NCBI GenBank assembly: GCA_025350055.1
Contig: JANXYK010000062.1
Coordinates: forward strand, 1 to 64,000
From: Gammaproteobacteria bacterium
GTDB lineage: Bacteria; Pseudomonadota; Gammaproteobacteria; Steroidobacterales; Steroidobacteraceae
Length of the DNA: 64,000 nucleotides
Direction of reading: 5' to 3'
How positions within the stretch are numbered: the first letter of the stretch is position 1; each line of letters opens with the position of its first letter. Positions 55,301 to 62,012 of this stretch are shown one piece after another. A model generated the notes under the pieces. The model saw nothing but the letters and a program-made list of their open reading frames with translations. It had not been told where the DNA came from and did no database searches. Position numbers and translations under genes: made by a program.

Positions 55301-55756
55301 GGCATCGTGACGCGCGATCAGAACAAGCTCGATGATTCGGCCGCCGCCTTGCAGCGCGCGACGGAACGGGCGCCCGCGAGCGCGCGCGCCTGGGACGAGC
55401 TCGGCCTGACATTGCGCCGGCAAGGCAAGTTCAAGGAGGCGCGCGTCGCCTACGAGCATGCCGTGGCCGCAGATCCCGCCTACGTCGCCGCGCATCGCAA
55501 TCTCGCCGTGCTGCTCGACCTCTATCTTGATGACCCCACGGCCGCGCTGGTGGAATTCGAGCAGTACAAGCAGTTGAGCGCTGAAGACAAGCCGGTCAGT
55601 GGCTGGATCGCCGAAGTGCGCCGCCGCGCCACACCCAAGGCGCCGCCCGCCGACGGCGCATCGTCGCCGGCCACAGCGCCGGCCGCGGCGCCTGCTGCCA
55701 CGCCCGCTACCGCGCCGGATGCTTCCGGTGCAGCCAACAAGGGAGGTGCATCGTGA
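52328..55756 (+). CDS. Very large periplasmic TPR protein
   Basis: 1142 residues: signal peptide (LQVLLASGALLCLQGTALAA), then many TPRs along nearly the whole length (YQLARAYETTGQRALNLATL, VQFRRGEVLFSDQRYADAQQ, LYSRLGDLYVQQKRYQDAAN, TNYLLAEALFESHQFPDAAS, RAWDELGLTLRRQGKFKEAR) and a Pro/Ala-rich C-terminal tail. Similar giant TPR proteins are parts of the myxobacterial Glt/Agl gliding machinery and related ExbB/ExbD loci. A scaffold across the periplasm is inferred. Start overlaps the previous stop by 4 bp. Confidence 0.88.
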   Translation: MKRALQVLLASGALLCLQGTALAANPPPKRAATVGDLIKRNVEVHTDATVAGSTAKAMEGYKQFLELSNADAKLRAQALKRLGDLNLESGELERMSSEVTQLDMQGNEAIKLYATLLKAYPDYAHNDEVLYQLARAYETTGQRALNLATLDLIVRRFPNSREIAEVQFRRGEVLFSDQRYADAQQAYEQVVARGPGGSTFYSQSLYKHGWSLYKRSQYEECLGSFAKLLDRMLADSRHVGAARNLDTLSRADRELVEDTLHAMGLASSNLDGAKTLDQLLAKRGPTPYAWLLYSRLGDLYVQQKRYQDAANTYRAFVARDPVDVHAPTLSNQAIAAYAKGGFADLVVEGKGEYVRSYGFKTAFWKGRERGAFPQVVAELKSNLKDLAQYYHAQAQKSKKLEDYTTAAGWYRDYLASFPDDPDSAETNYLLAEALFESHQFPDAASEYEHTAYAYPIGARSAAAGYAALVAYQKQEELLPAVQRPAWHEKATASGVHFAETFPDHPESASVLTRAAQDVFAQHDLPRSIKLADSLLARTPPVDAAKQRIGWTIIGQAQFEQGVFDKSETAFTRALTVTPPAAPEHADITERLAAAVYKQGDAKRKAGDDAGAANDFLRVATVAPASKVVATAQYDAAASLINAKQWPLAIKVLEAYRRDYPKSEYGADITRKLAVAYVEAGQGAQAAAEFERIAAAPGEDPAVAREATLRAADLYEKSGNGAHAISMLEQFVQHYPTPVVDAEEARARLADFASHASNAERLRYWQNEIVKADAAAGTGRTDRTRSLAATARLALAAPARDAFRAVQLTLPLKKSLAAKKQAMESALAGYKAVVAYDVASTTTAATYEMAEIYRTLGKDLLASERPKKLSAEELLQFDSLLEEQAFPFEEQAISIHEVNAHRVHDGIYDDSVRNSYRALAELKPARYAKTETTSDLLRSIATPADGQLPPAAVADFTHGVADLLAGRPTDAELDFKQMELQYLTLAEPSVNLGIVTRDQNKLDDSAAALQRATERAPASARAWDELGLTLRRQGKFKEARVAYEHAVAADPAYVAAHRNLAVLLDLYLDDPTAALVEFEQYKQLSAEDKPVSGWIAEVRRRATPKAPPADGASSPATAPAAAPAATPATAPDASGAANKGGAS

Positions 55757-56337
55757 ACCGATTCATCGTTGCAACGTTGGGTGTCTGCTGCCTGGGGCTG
55801 ATGAGCGCGTTCGGCGCCGAGCCGCAGGCGCAAACGCAAACGCAACGGCAGCCGCAAGCAGGTCCCGCGGCTCCGGCCACCGATGCCAGCGCCGCTGAGC
55901 CGGCCGTACAGACCTCCAGTGCCGCGAACGTGCCGGGAAAAGGCAAGGGGCAGGGCAATGGCAAGAGTGCGCCGGGCAAGCCTGCCGACGGCTCCAAGGC
56001 GCATGACTACATCGAACTCGAGACGATGCAGGTCACAGGCAACCGCGAGTTGCCGAATGTGATGTACGTTGTGCCCTGGAAGAAACCTGACTTGGGCGAT
56101 TTCGCCGGGCGGCCGCCCAAGAGCCTGCTCGATGAGATGCTCGCGCCAGTAGATCGCGACGTATTCCAGCGCCAGAACCGTTATTTTGCCGCCCTGCAGC
56201 CCGATGCGGCTGGCGGTGGCGCGGGCAGGGGCGCTGCGCCGGCAGCGCCTGGTGCAAAGCCCGCGGCACCGGCTAGCGCGCCTGCGGCACCCGTCACCGG
56301 GCCGGTTTCAGGGCCAGGTTCCGGGGATGAGAAGTAG
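55753..56337 (+). CDS. Small secreted low-complexity protein of the locus
   Basis: 194 residues: signal peptide (FIVATLGVCCLGLMSAFGA), a Gln/Ala/Gly/Lys-rich segment, then a short conserved-looking core ELETMQVTGNRELPNVMYVV, PWKKPDLGDFAGRPPKSLLD, EMLAPVDRDVFQRQNRYF and another Pro/Ala tail. 'QVTGNRELPNVMYVVPWK' occurs in hypothetical proteins of this gene neighbourhood as I recall it, but no function is known. GTG at 55753 with GGAGG upstream overlaps the TPR stop. Confidence 0.75.
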   Translation: MNRFIVATLGVCCLGLMSAFGAEPQAQTQTQRQPQAGPAAPATDASAAEPAVQTSSAANVPGKGKGQGNGKSAPGKPADGSKAHDYIELETMQVTGNRELPNVMYVVPWKKPDLGDFAGRPPKSLLDEMLAPVDRDVFQRQNRYFAALQPDAAGGGAGRGAAPAAPGAKPAAPASAPAAPVTGPVSGPGSGDEK

Positions 56338-56403
56338 TTCTTTGCAATGCGACACCAAGAGTATTTAGTTTCACTGGTTGATTCAGGCATGGGAGTCTGA
56401 GTA

Positions 56404-57051
56404 ATGGAATTCTTCAGCATGATCGTTAAGTTCTTCCAGGGCGGCGGCGCGATGATGTACCCCATCGCGGTGGTGCTGGTCATCGGCGCGGCGATCGCCA
56501 TCGAGCGCTACATCGTTCTCACCGCCACCTCACTGCGCAATCGCGGTTTGTGGAACGAGATCGCTCCGCTGCTGGCACAGGGCAATTTCCAGGGTGCGGT
56601 GAAAGTCACCGGCGCTTCGGATGCCGCTATCGGCCAGATCCTGAGCTACGGCCTGGCGCGCATCGCCTCGGCGCGGCGCCGCGACGACATCGAGAAGGCC
56701 ATGGAAGAGAGCCTGATGGATATCGTGCCCAAGCTCGAGAAGCGCACCCACTACCTGGCGACCTTCGCCAACCTGGCCACCTTGCTGGGACTGCTGGGCA
56801 CGGTGGTCGGTCTGATCAACGCCTTCGCGGCGGTGGCGACCGTCAATCCTTCGGAGAAAGCTAATCTGCTCTCGGCCAGCATCTCGGTGGCCATGAACTG
56901 TACGGCCTTCGGTCTGATAACCGCGGTGCCGCTGCTGGTGATCCATGCGGTGTTGCAGACCAAGACCACGGAGCTGATCGACAGCCTGGAGATGGCCTCG
57001 GTGAAGTTCCTCAACGCGGTGACCGAGCGCAATCCGGCGCAAGCGTCCTGA
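56404..57051 (+). CDS. ExbB/TolQ/MotA-type proton channel protein
   Basis: 215 residues: first membrane helix GAMMYPIAVVLVIGAAIAIE, a cytoplasmic loop, and the conserved second/third helices HYLATFANLATLLGLLGTVV, GLINAFAAVATVNPSEKANL and ISVAMNCTAFGLITAVPLLV. This is the MotA/TolQ/ExbB family that works with ExbD/TolR to turn the proton gradient into motion. Spaced 66 bp after the small secreted protein and 51 bp before the first ExbD gene. The GLLGTV and NCTAFGL motifs place it nearer to the AglR-type than to classical TonB-ExbB, which is my impression and not tested. Confidence 0.95.
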   Translation: MEFFSMIVKFFQGGGAMMYPIAVVLVIGAAIAIERYIVLTATSLRNRGLWNEIAPLLAQGNFQGAVKVTGASDAAIGQILSYGLARIASARRRDDIEKAMEESLMDIVPKLEKRTHYLATFANLATLLGLLGTVVGLINAFAAVATVNPSEKANLLSASISVAMNCTAFGLITAVPLLVIHAVLQTKTTELIDSLEMASVKFLNAVTERNPAQAS

Positions 57052-57102
57052 ACGGGTACCCGTTAGCGTCAGTCCAGCGCCACAGAATCAGCGAGAACTA
57101 GC

Positions 57103-57645
57103 ATGCGTCGTTCCGCAGCGGTACGAAAGTTGATGCGTCGCCAGCGCAAGCCCTCCGAGCTGCAGCTGGTATCGATGATCGACATCTTCACGGTTCTGGT
57201 GACCTTCCTGTTGATGACCGCGATCTTCTCCAGGACCGTGGTGCTCGACCTGAAACTCCCAAGCAACAACGCGAGCTTTCCGGAACTCCCCAAGGGCCTG
57301 AACCTCGAGGTGATCGTGCGTAGCAATGAGTTGACGGTCGCTGATCGCGGTACCGGGCCCTTGCGCACGCTCCCGAACACGGCCAAGGGTTATGACCTCG
57401 ATGGCCTGACCGAGTACCTGAAGTTCGTGAAATCGCGCTATCCCGACAAGACCGAGGCGACGATCCTGCTCGAGCCCGATACGCCCTACAACACGATGAT
57501 CGAGGTGATGGACCGCACCCGCGTGGTCGAGGTCAACGCCGGTCTGCAAACCGTGCAGGCCGAGTTGTTCCCCGAGGTGTCGATCGGCGATGCGCCGATT
57601 CCGGTCGGTGACGCGCCCGCTGCGGGCACTGGGGCCAAGAAATGA
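57103..57645 (+). CDS. ExbD/TolR-type biopolymer transport protein (1)
   Basis: 180 residues: a short cytoplasmic N terminus, one membrane helix with the key Asp27 in SMIDIFTVLVTFLLMTAIF, and a periplasmic domain (LEVIVRSNELTVADRG, KFVKSRYPDKTEATILLEPD, NTMIEVMDRTRVVEVNAGLQ). The membrane Asp is the proton-carrying residue of the family. Its stop overlaps the ATG of the second ExbD gene (ATGA), so the two are coupled and probably form a heterodimer, as TolR-like pairs do in gliding motors. Confidence 0.93.
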   Translation: MRRSAAVRKLMRRQRKPSELQLVSMIDIFTVLVTFLLMTAIFSRTVVLDLKLPSNNASFPELPKGLNLEVIVRSNELTVADRGTGPLRTLPNTAKGYDLDGLTEYLKFVKSRYPDKTEATILLEPDTPYNTMIEVMDRTRVVEVNAGLQTVQAELFPEVSIGDAPIPVGDAPAAGTGAKK

Positions 57646-58169
57646 GCATGTCGAACCGCGCACGGCGCATGTTGCAGCACCAGATGCGCAACAAGGCCGA
57701 TGCCGACCTCAACCTGATTCCGATGATCGACATCCTGAGCGTGATGGTGTCCTTCCTGCTGGTGTACTCGACCGAAGTCGAGGTGGTGCAGAACACCAAG
57801 AGCATCGACATCCCGCAGTCGATCTCCGAGCTACGGCCACGCGAGACCGTGGTGGTGATGGTGACCAGGGACGAGCTGTTCGTGCAGGGCGAGCGCATCG
57901 CCGCGATCAGCGAGATCACCGCCAGCCCCGATCCGATCATCAAGGCGCTGAGTATCGCGCTCAAGCGCCCCAAGCTCGTCGGGCAGGCGATGACCGAGAA
58001 GGACATCGCCGAGCGCGAGATCACGCTGATGGCCGACAAGGGTATGCCCTACGAGATACTCAAGAAGGTCATGGGCACCTGCACGGATGCCGACTACGGA
58101 CGTATTTCCTTTGCCTTGCTGCAGAAAGACCGCCCCGTCGACATGGCGAAACTGCGGCATAGCTTGTAG
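57642..58169 (+). CDS. ExbD/TolR-type biopolymer transport protein (2)
   Basis: 175 residues: membrane helix with Asp30 in LIPMIDILSVMVSFLLVYS, then a periplasmic part (SIDIPQSISELRPRETVVVM, DELFVQGERIAAISEITASP, MADKGMPYEILKKVMGTCTD, YGRISFALLQKD). It diverges from the first copy beyond the membrane segment, so the two are not a recent duplication. The next gene follows after 2 bp. Confidence 0.93.
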   Translation: MSMSNRARRMLQHQMRNKADADLNLIPMIDILSVMVSFLLVYSTEVEVVQNTKSIDIPQSISELRPRETVVVMVTRDELFVQGERIAAISEITASPDPIIKALSIALKRPKLVGQAMTEKDIAEREITLMADKGMPYEILKKVMGTCTDADYGRISFALLQKDRPVDMAKLRHSL

Positions 58170-58171
58170 CG

Positions 58172-59098
58172 ATGAAGGCGGAGAACCCTACGGTGCAGCT
58201 TACCCAGTATTACCGCAGCTACGAACTCCCCTGGGAGAATTACCCGGAGGACCAGAATCGCTTCCGGCGCTTGCTGCTGATCGGTCTCGTGACTGTGGCG
58301 GTGCTCGGCCTGGTGCTGCCCTTCATCCATCTGCCCAAGAGCCTGATCAGCGCCGAGGAGGCGGTGCCGCCGCGCCTGGCCCGGCTGATGGCGCAGGAAA
58401 AACCCAAGCCGCCGACGCCGCCGAAGGCAATCGAGCAGCCCAAGCCCGAGGCCAAGCCGAAACCCACCGACGTTCCCAAACCCGTGGACGTGCGCAAAAA
58501 GGTGGAAAACTCGGCCGCGATGCGCGCGATCAAGGACGAGCTCGCCGACCTGCGCGACCAGATGGACACCAGCCAGCTGCAGAATCGCAAGCTGACGGCA
58601 GCCGCGGGCCAGGACAATCGCTCGGAGCGCTCGCTCATCTCCTCGAAGGTGGGCACCGGTTCGAATGGCATCGTCACGGCGAATGCCAGCCGTGGCTTTG
58701 GTTCCGGCGCCGGTGCACTCTCGGATCACAACACGGTAGGCGTGAATTCGAACATCGCGAACGATGCCGCGCGCAACCGCGCCACGCGCGTCGGCAATAG
58801 CGGCAAGGCTGCACGCAGCCAGGAAGAGATCGAGCTGATGTTCGATCGCAACAAGGGCGCGATCTACGCGCTCTACAGCCGCGCAACGCGCGAGCGCGCC
58901 GACTTGCAGGGCAAGCTGGTACTGCAGCTGACGATCGCGCCCTCGGGCGAGGTCACCGATTGCCGTGTGCTCAGCAGCGAGCTGAACGATCCGGAGCTGG
59001 AGAGCAAGATCGTCGGGCGCGTGCGGCTGTTCCGCTTCGAGGCCAAGGATGTCGAGGCGATGACCGGGCGTAAGACCATCGAGTTCTTCCCGACCTGA
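58172..59098 (+). CDS. TonB-like energy transducer with AgmX/PglI C-terminal domain
   Basis: 308 residues: cytoplasmic start, one membrane helix (RRLLLIGLVTVAVLGLVLPF) near 33-52, a Pro/Lys-rich spacer (EKPKPPTPPKAIEQPKPEAK and onward) typical of TonB-type proteins, and a C-terminal domain from about 220: EEIELMFDRNKGAIYALYSR, LQGKLVLQLTIAPSGEVTDC, LEAKDVEAMTG-like FRFEAKDVEAMTGRKTIEFF. That end matches the AgmX/PglI C-terminal domain family. It would carry energy from the ExbB/ExbD motor to outer-membrane partners. Last gene of the plus-strand unit. Confidence 0.9.
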   Translation: MKAENPTVQLTQYYRSYELPWENYPEDQNRFRRLLLIGLVTVAVLGLVLPFIHLPKSLISAEEAVPPRLARLMAQEKPKPPTPPKAIEQPKPEAKPKPTDVPKPVDVRKKVENSAAMRAIKDELADLRDQMDTSQLQNRKLTAAAGQDNRSERSLISSKVGTGSNGIVTANASRGFGSGAGALSDHNTVGVNSNIANDAARNRATRVGNSGKAARSQEEIELMFDRNKGAIYALYSRATRERADLQGKLVLQLTIAPSGEVTDCRVLSSELNDPELESKIVGRVRLFRFEAKDVEAMTGRKTIEFFPT

Positions 59099-59108
59099 TC
59101 AGCGCGGA

Positions 59109-59498
59109 CTATTGGCGCGGACTGGTCGGCAGCACCGCTGGCAGATAGACCACGCCCTCGCTGACGCGTGCCGGCACGCTGATCAGCCGCTGGCCCAGGC
59201 ACACGCCCGCGGTGCACGCACCGCTCTGGACATCGAAGCGCGCACCGTGTCCGAAGCAGACGATATCGCCGCCGGGCGCCGCGAGGAACTTGTGCCGCGC
59301 CCAGTCCAGCGGCCCCCAGGTGTGCGGACAGCTATTGAGGTACACGCGCACCGTGCCACCGCGCCGTACCGCAAACAGCCGGTCTTCGTTGTGTTCCGAG
59401 GGCAAGAAACCGCGCGTATCGCCGTCGGGAATATCCTCGAGCGCGCACAGGCGTTGCTCGGCCACAGCGGGCGTCGCGCCGAGCCCGGGATGGCTCAT
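59109..59498 (-). CDS. Small Rieske [2Fe-2S] protein
   Basis: 129 residues, no signal peptide. The cluster ligands are CPH (YLNSCPHTWGPLDW) and CxxH (IVCFGHGARFDVQSGACTAG). This is a stand-alone Rieske ferredoxin of the type seen next to oxygenases or as nitrite-reductase-like small subunits. A further Cys pair follows (GACTAGVC). Start ATG at 59498 with GGGAG nine bases upstream; the frame to 59543 has no site. It is convergent with the AgmX-like gene (10 bp apart). Confidence 0.92.
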   Translation of the reverse strand: MSHPGLGATPAVAEQRLCALEDIPDGDTRGFLPSEHNEDRLFAVRRGGTVRVYLNSCPHTWGPLDWARHKFLAAPGGDIVCFGHGARFDVQSGACTAGVCLGQRLISVPARVSEGVVYLPAVLPTSPRQ

Positions 59499-59624
59499 CG
59501 CGCGAACTCCCTGGATTGCCGACCGGCGTGCGGGGGGTCGCATCGGCCGATATTCGCACAGGCTGGAGCGGCGATCCGGGGTATATTCGGCACTGACAGG
59601 GCACCCAGCGAGGACTGCAACTCG

Positions 59625-59987
59625 ATGAATCTACAGTCCGAGATCCAGTATTTCAGCGAACTCGCGCCGGTCGACCAGGCACGGCTCCTGGGCATGTTCC
59701 TGCACGAGCTGTGCACCGAGGCGCGCTCGACCTACGGGCCGCTGCCCGACCAGGTGCAGGATGGTGCGCGCCTGCGCTTCGTCAACGAGATGACTTCGCG
59801 TCTGGCGCGCTACATCGAACAGGTGCTGGTCGATGAGCGTGGCCGGCCGAGCGAAGACGTGCTGCTGCGCATGCTGCTCTCGCCCCGCACCGACAAGCTC
59901 GCCGAGCGCCTGGTGCAGAACGCCTACCGTCGCGCGATCCAGGGATTCGATCGCAATGACACCACAGTCACCATGATGCCGCGTTGA
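59625..59987 (+). CDS. Conserved hypothetical protein
   Basis: 120 residues, all helical by composition, no signal peptide: YFSELAPVDQARLLGMFLHE, LCTEARSTYGPLPDQVQDGA, RLRFVNEMTSRLARYIEQVL. I do not recognise a named family. Its stop overlaps the start of the antiporter gene (TTGA), implying co-translation. ATG at 59625 follows GAGGA at a distance of 11; the longer frame runs antisense to the Rieske gene. Confidence 0.65.
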   Translation: MNLQSEIQYFSELAPVDQARLLGMFLHELCTEARSTYGPLPDQVQDGARLRFVNEMTSRLARYIEQVLVDERGRPSEDVLLRMLLSPRTDKLAERLVQNAYRRAIQGFDRNDTTVTMMPR

Positions 59988-61960
59988 CGCTGTTCAGCCA
60001 GGTACTGGTACTGCTGCTAGCCTCGGTCGCGGTCGTGGCGATCGCCCGCCGGCAAGGGCTGCCGCCGATGCTGGGCTACCTGGTCGTTGGCATGCTGCTG
60101 GGTCCCTTGGCCTTCGGCATGCTGCCCGACGGCGCCGCCACGCACACGCTGGCGGAGATTGGCGTGGTGTTCCTGCTGTTCACGCTCGGCCTCGATTTTT
60201 CCTGGCCGCGCATGATGGCGATGCGTCGCGAGGTGTTCGGCCTTGGCGCCGCGCAGCTGCTCGTGATCGGCGGCAGCGGCGCGGCCATCCTGCATGTGCT
60301 GGGCGTGAGCTGGCCGAGCGGCATCGTGGTCGGCGGCGCGCTCGCCATGAGTTCGACGGCGATCGTGCTGCACCAGCTGACCGATCAATCCGAGCTGAAT
60401 CGCACCCACGGGCGCCTGGCCTTCGCGGTGGTGCTGTTTCAGGACCTCGCCTTCGTGCCGCTGCTGGCCCTGGCCGGTGCGCTGGGCAACAGCGGTGGCG
60501 GTTTCACGGCCGCGGCGCTGGCGCGCATGGCGGGCGAGGGCATGCTGGCCCTCGCTCTGGTGCTGGCGATCGGCCGCTGGGTGCTGCGACCCCTGTTCTA
60601 CGAAATTGCCCACAGCCGCCTGCGCGAGCTGTTCACGCTCACCGTGCTGCTGGTGGTGCTCAGCTGCGCCTGGATCACGCAGCAGGTCGGCCTGCCGATG
60701 GCGCTGGGTGCGTTCCTAGCCGGCATGATGCTGGCCGAATCCGAGTACCGGCACCAGGTGGAATCGAGCGTACGCCCGTTCAAAGAACTGCTGCTGGGCC
60801 TGTTCTTTATTTCGGTCGGCATGCTGCTCGACCTGCGGTTGCTGTATCACAATTTCTTTGTGGTCACGGCGCTGCTCGCGGCGCTGCTGCTGGGCAAGGC
60901 GCTGCTGGTCACGCTGGTGGCGCGCGGCTTCGTGGCCAGCAACTTCAAGGCGGTGCGCACCAGCATCGTGCTGGTCGGCGGCGGTGAGTTCGGTGTCGCA
61001 CTGCTGACGATCCTGGTACAGCACGAAGCGTTGGTGCCCGAGCGTTTCACGCAGCCGCTGCTGGCTGCCATCGTGCTGAGCATGATGCTGAGCCCGCTGA
61101 TCATTCGCGCCAACCGGCGCATTGCGCGGCTGCTGCTGGGCGAGAAAGGCCCGCCCGGCAGTGCACTCGAGCGCGAGGAGGCGGTCACCGATGCGCTCGC
61201 GCGGCGCGAACACGTGGTGCTGTGCGGCTTCGGGCGCGTGGGCCAGAATATCGCGCGGGTGCTGGAATCGCAGGGGTTCGAGTACATCGCGATCGACCTC
61301 GATCCGGCCCGCATCCGCCTGGCGCGCAATGCCGGCGATACCGTGCTGTACGGCGACAGTGCCGATGAGGAGTTGTTGCAGCATGCGGGCCTCGCTGCCG
61401 CCAGCGCCGTGATCATCACCTTTGCGAACCCGGCGGTCTCGGTCGGCATCGTGCAGGCCGTGCGCCGCCTGCGTGCCGATGTGCCGGTGCTGGTGCGCAC
61501 GCAGGATGACGTGGGGCTCGCTGACCTGAATGCAGCCGGCGCCACCGAAGTGGTGCCCGAGACCTTCGAGGCCAGCCTGATGCTGGTCTCGCAGGTGCTG
61601 ATGCTGCTGGATGTGCCGGTAAGCAAGGTGGTGCGCACCGTGGGTGACATCCGCGCCGAGCGCTACGCAACGCTGCGCGGCATCTTCCGCCACGATGGCG
61701 CGCGCGTGGTCGACGACACCCATGCCTTTCGCGAGGAGTTGCGTTCGGTGGTGCTGCCGCCGCACTCCTGGTCGATCGGCCGGCGGATCGAGGACGCGCG
61801 CGCGCAGGGTGCCGACGTCACCTTCACCGCCGTACGCCGCCAGGGCATCACCGGTCGCCAGCCCGATGGTGATACCGAGCTGCGCGAAGGGGATATCGTG
61901 GTGATCTACGGTACGCCCGAGGCGCTCGAGCATGCCGAGGCGGTACTGCTGGCCGGCTGA
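59984..61960 (+). CDS. Kef-type cation:proton antiporter with RCK (TrkA-N/TrkA-C) domains
   Basis: 658 residues: about 12 membrane helices of the CPA2 family (LPPMLGYLVVGMLLGPLAFG, GVVFLLFTLGLDFSWPRMMA, GGALAMSSTAIVLHQLTDQS with the discontinuous-helix motif, VVLFQDLAFVPLL with the ion-binding QD), a TrkA-N domain (HVVLCGFGRVGQNIARVLES) and a TrkA-C domain at the end (ELREGDIVVIYGTPEALEHA). Potassium efflux coupled to proton uptake, gated by nucleotide or glutathione adducts, is the known role of Kef proteins. TTG start overlaps the previous stop. Confidence 0.94.
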   Translation: MTLFSQVLVLLLASVAVVAIARRQGLPPMLGYLVVGMLLGPLAFGMLPDGAATHTLAEIGVVFLLFTLGLDFSWPRMMAMRREVFGLGAAQLLVIGGSGAAILHVLGVSWPSGIVVGGALAMSSTAIVLHQLTDQSELNRTHGRLAFAVVLFQDLAFVPLLALAGALGNSGGGFTAAALARMAGEGMLALALVLAIGRWVLRPLFYEIAHSRLRELFTLTVLLVVLSCAWITQQVGLPMALGAFLAGMMLAESEYRHQVESSVRPFKELLLGLFFISVGMLLDLRLLYHNFFVVTALLAALLLGKALLVTLVARGFVASNFKAVRTSIVLVGGGEFGVALLTILVQHEALVPERFTQPLLAAIVLSMMLSPLIIRANRRIARLLLGEKGPPGSALEREEAVTDALARREHVVLCGFGRVGQNIARVLESQGFEYIAIDLDPARIRLARNAGDTVLYGDSADEELLQHAGLAAASAVIITFANPAVSVGIVQAVRRLRADVPVLVRTQDDVGLADLNAAGATEVVPETFEASLMLVSQVLMLLDVPVSKVVRTVGDIRAERYATLRGIFRHDGARVVDDTHAFREELRSVVLPPHSWSIGRRIEDARAQGADVTFTAVRRQGITGRQPDGDTELREGDIVVIYGTPEALEHAEAVLLAG

Positions 61961-62012
61961 AGGCCGCACCCGGCGCCATGCAGTACAATGCGCGGCCTTT
62001 GGAACGCATCAA

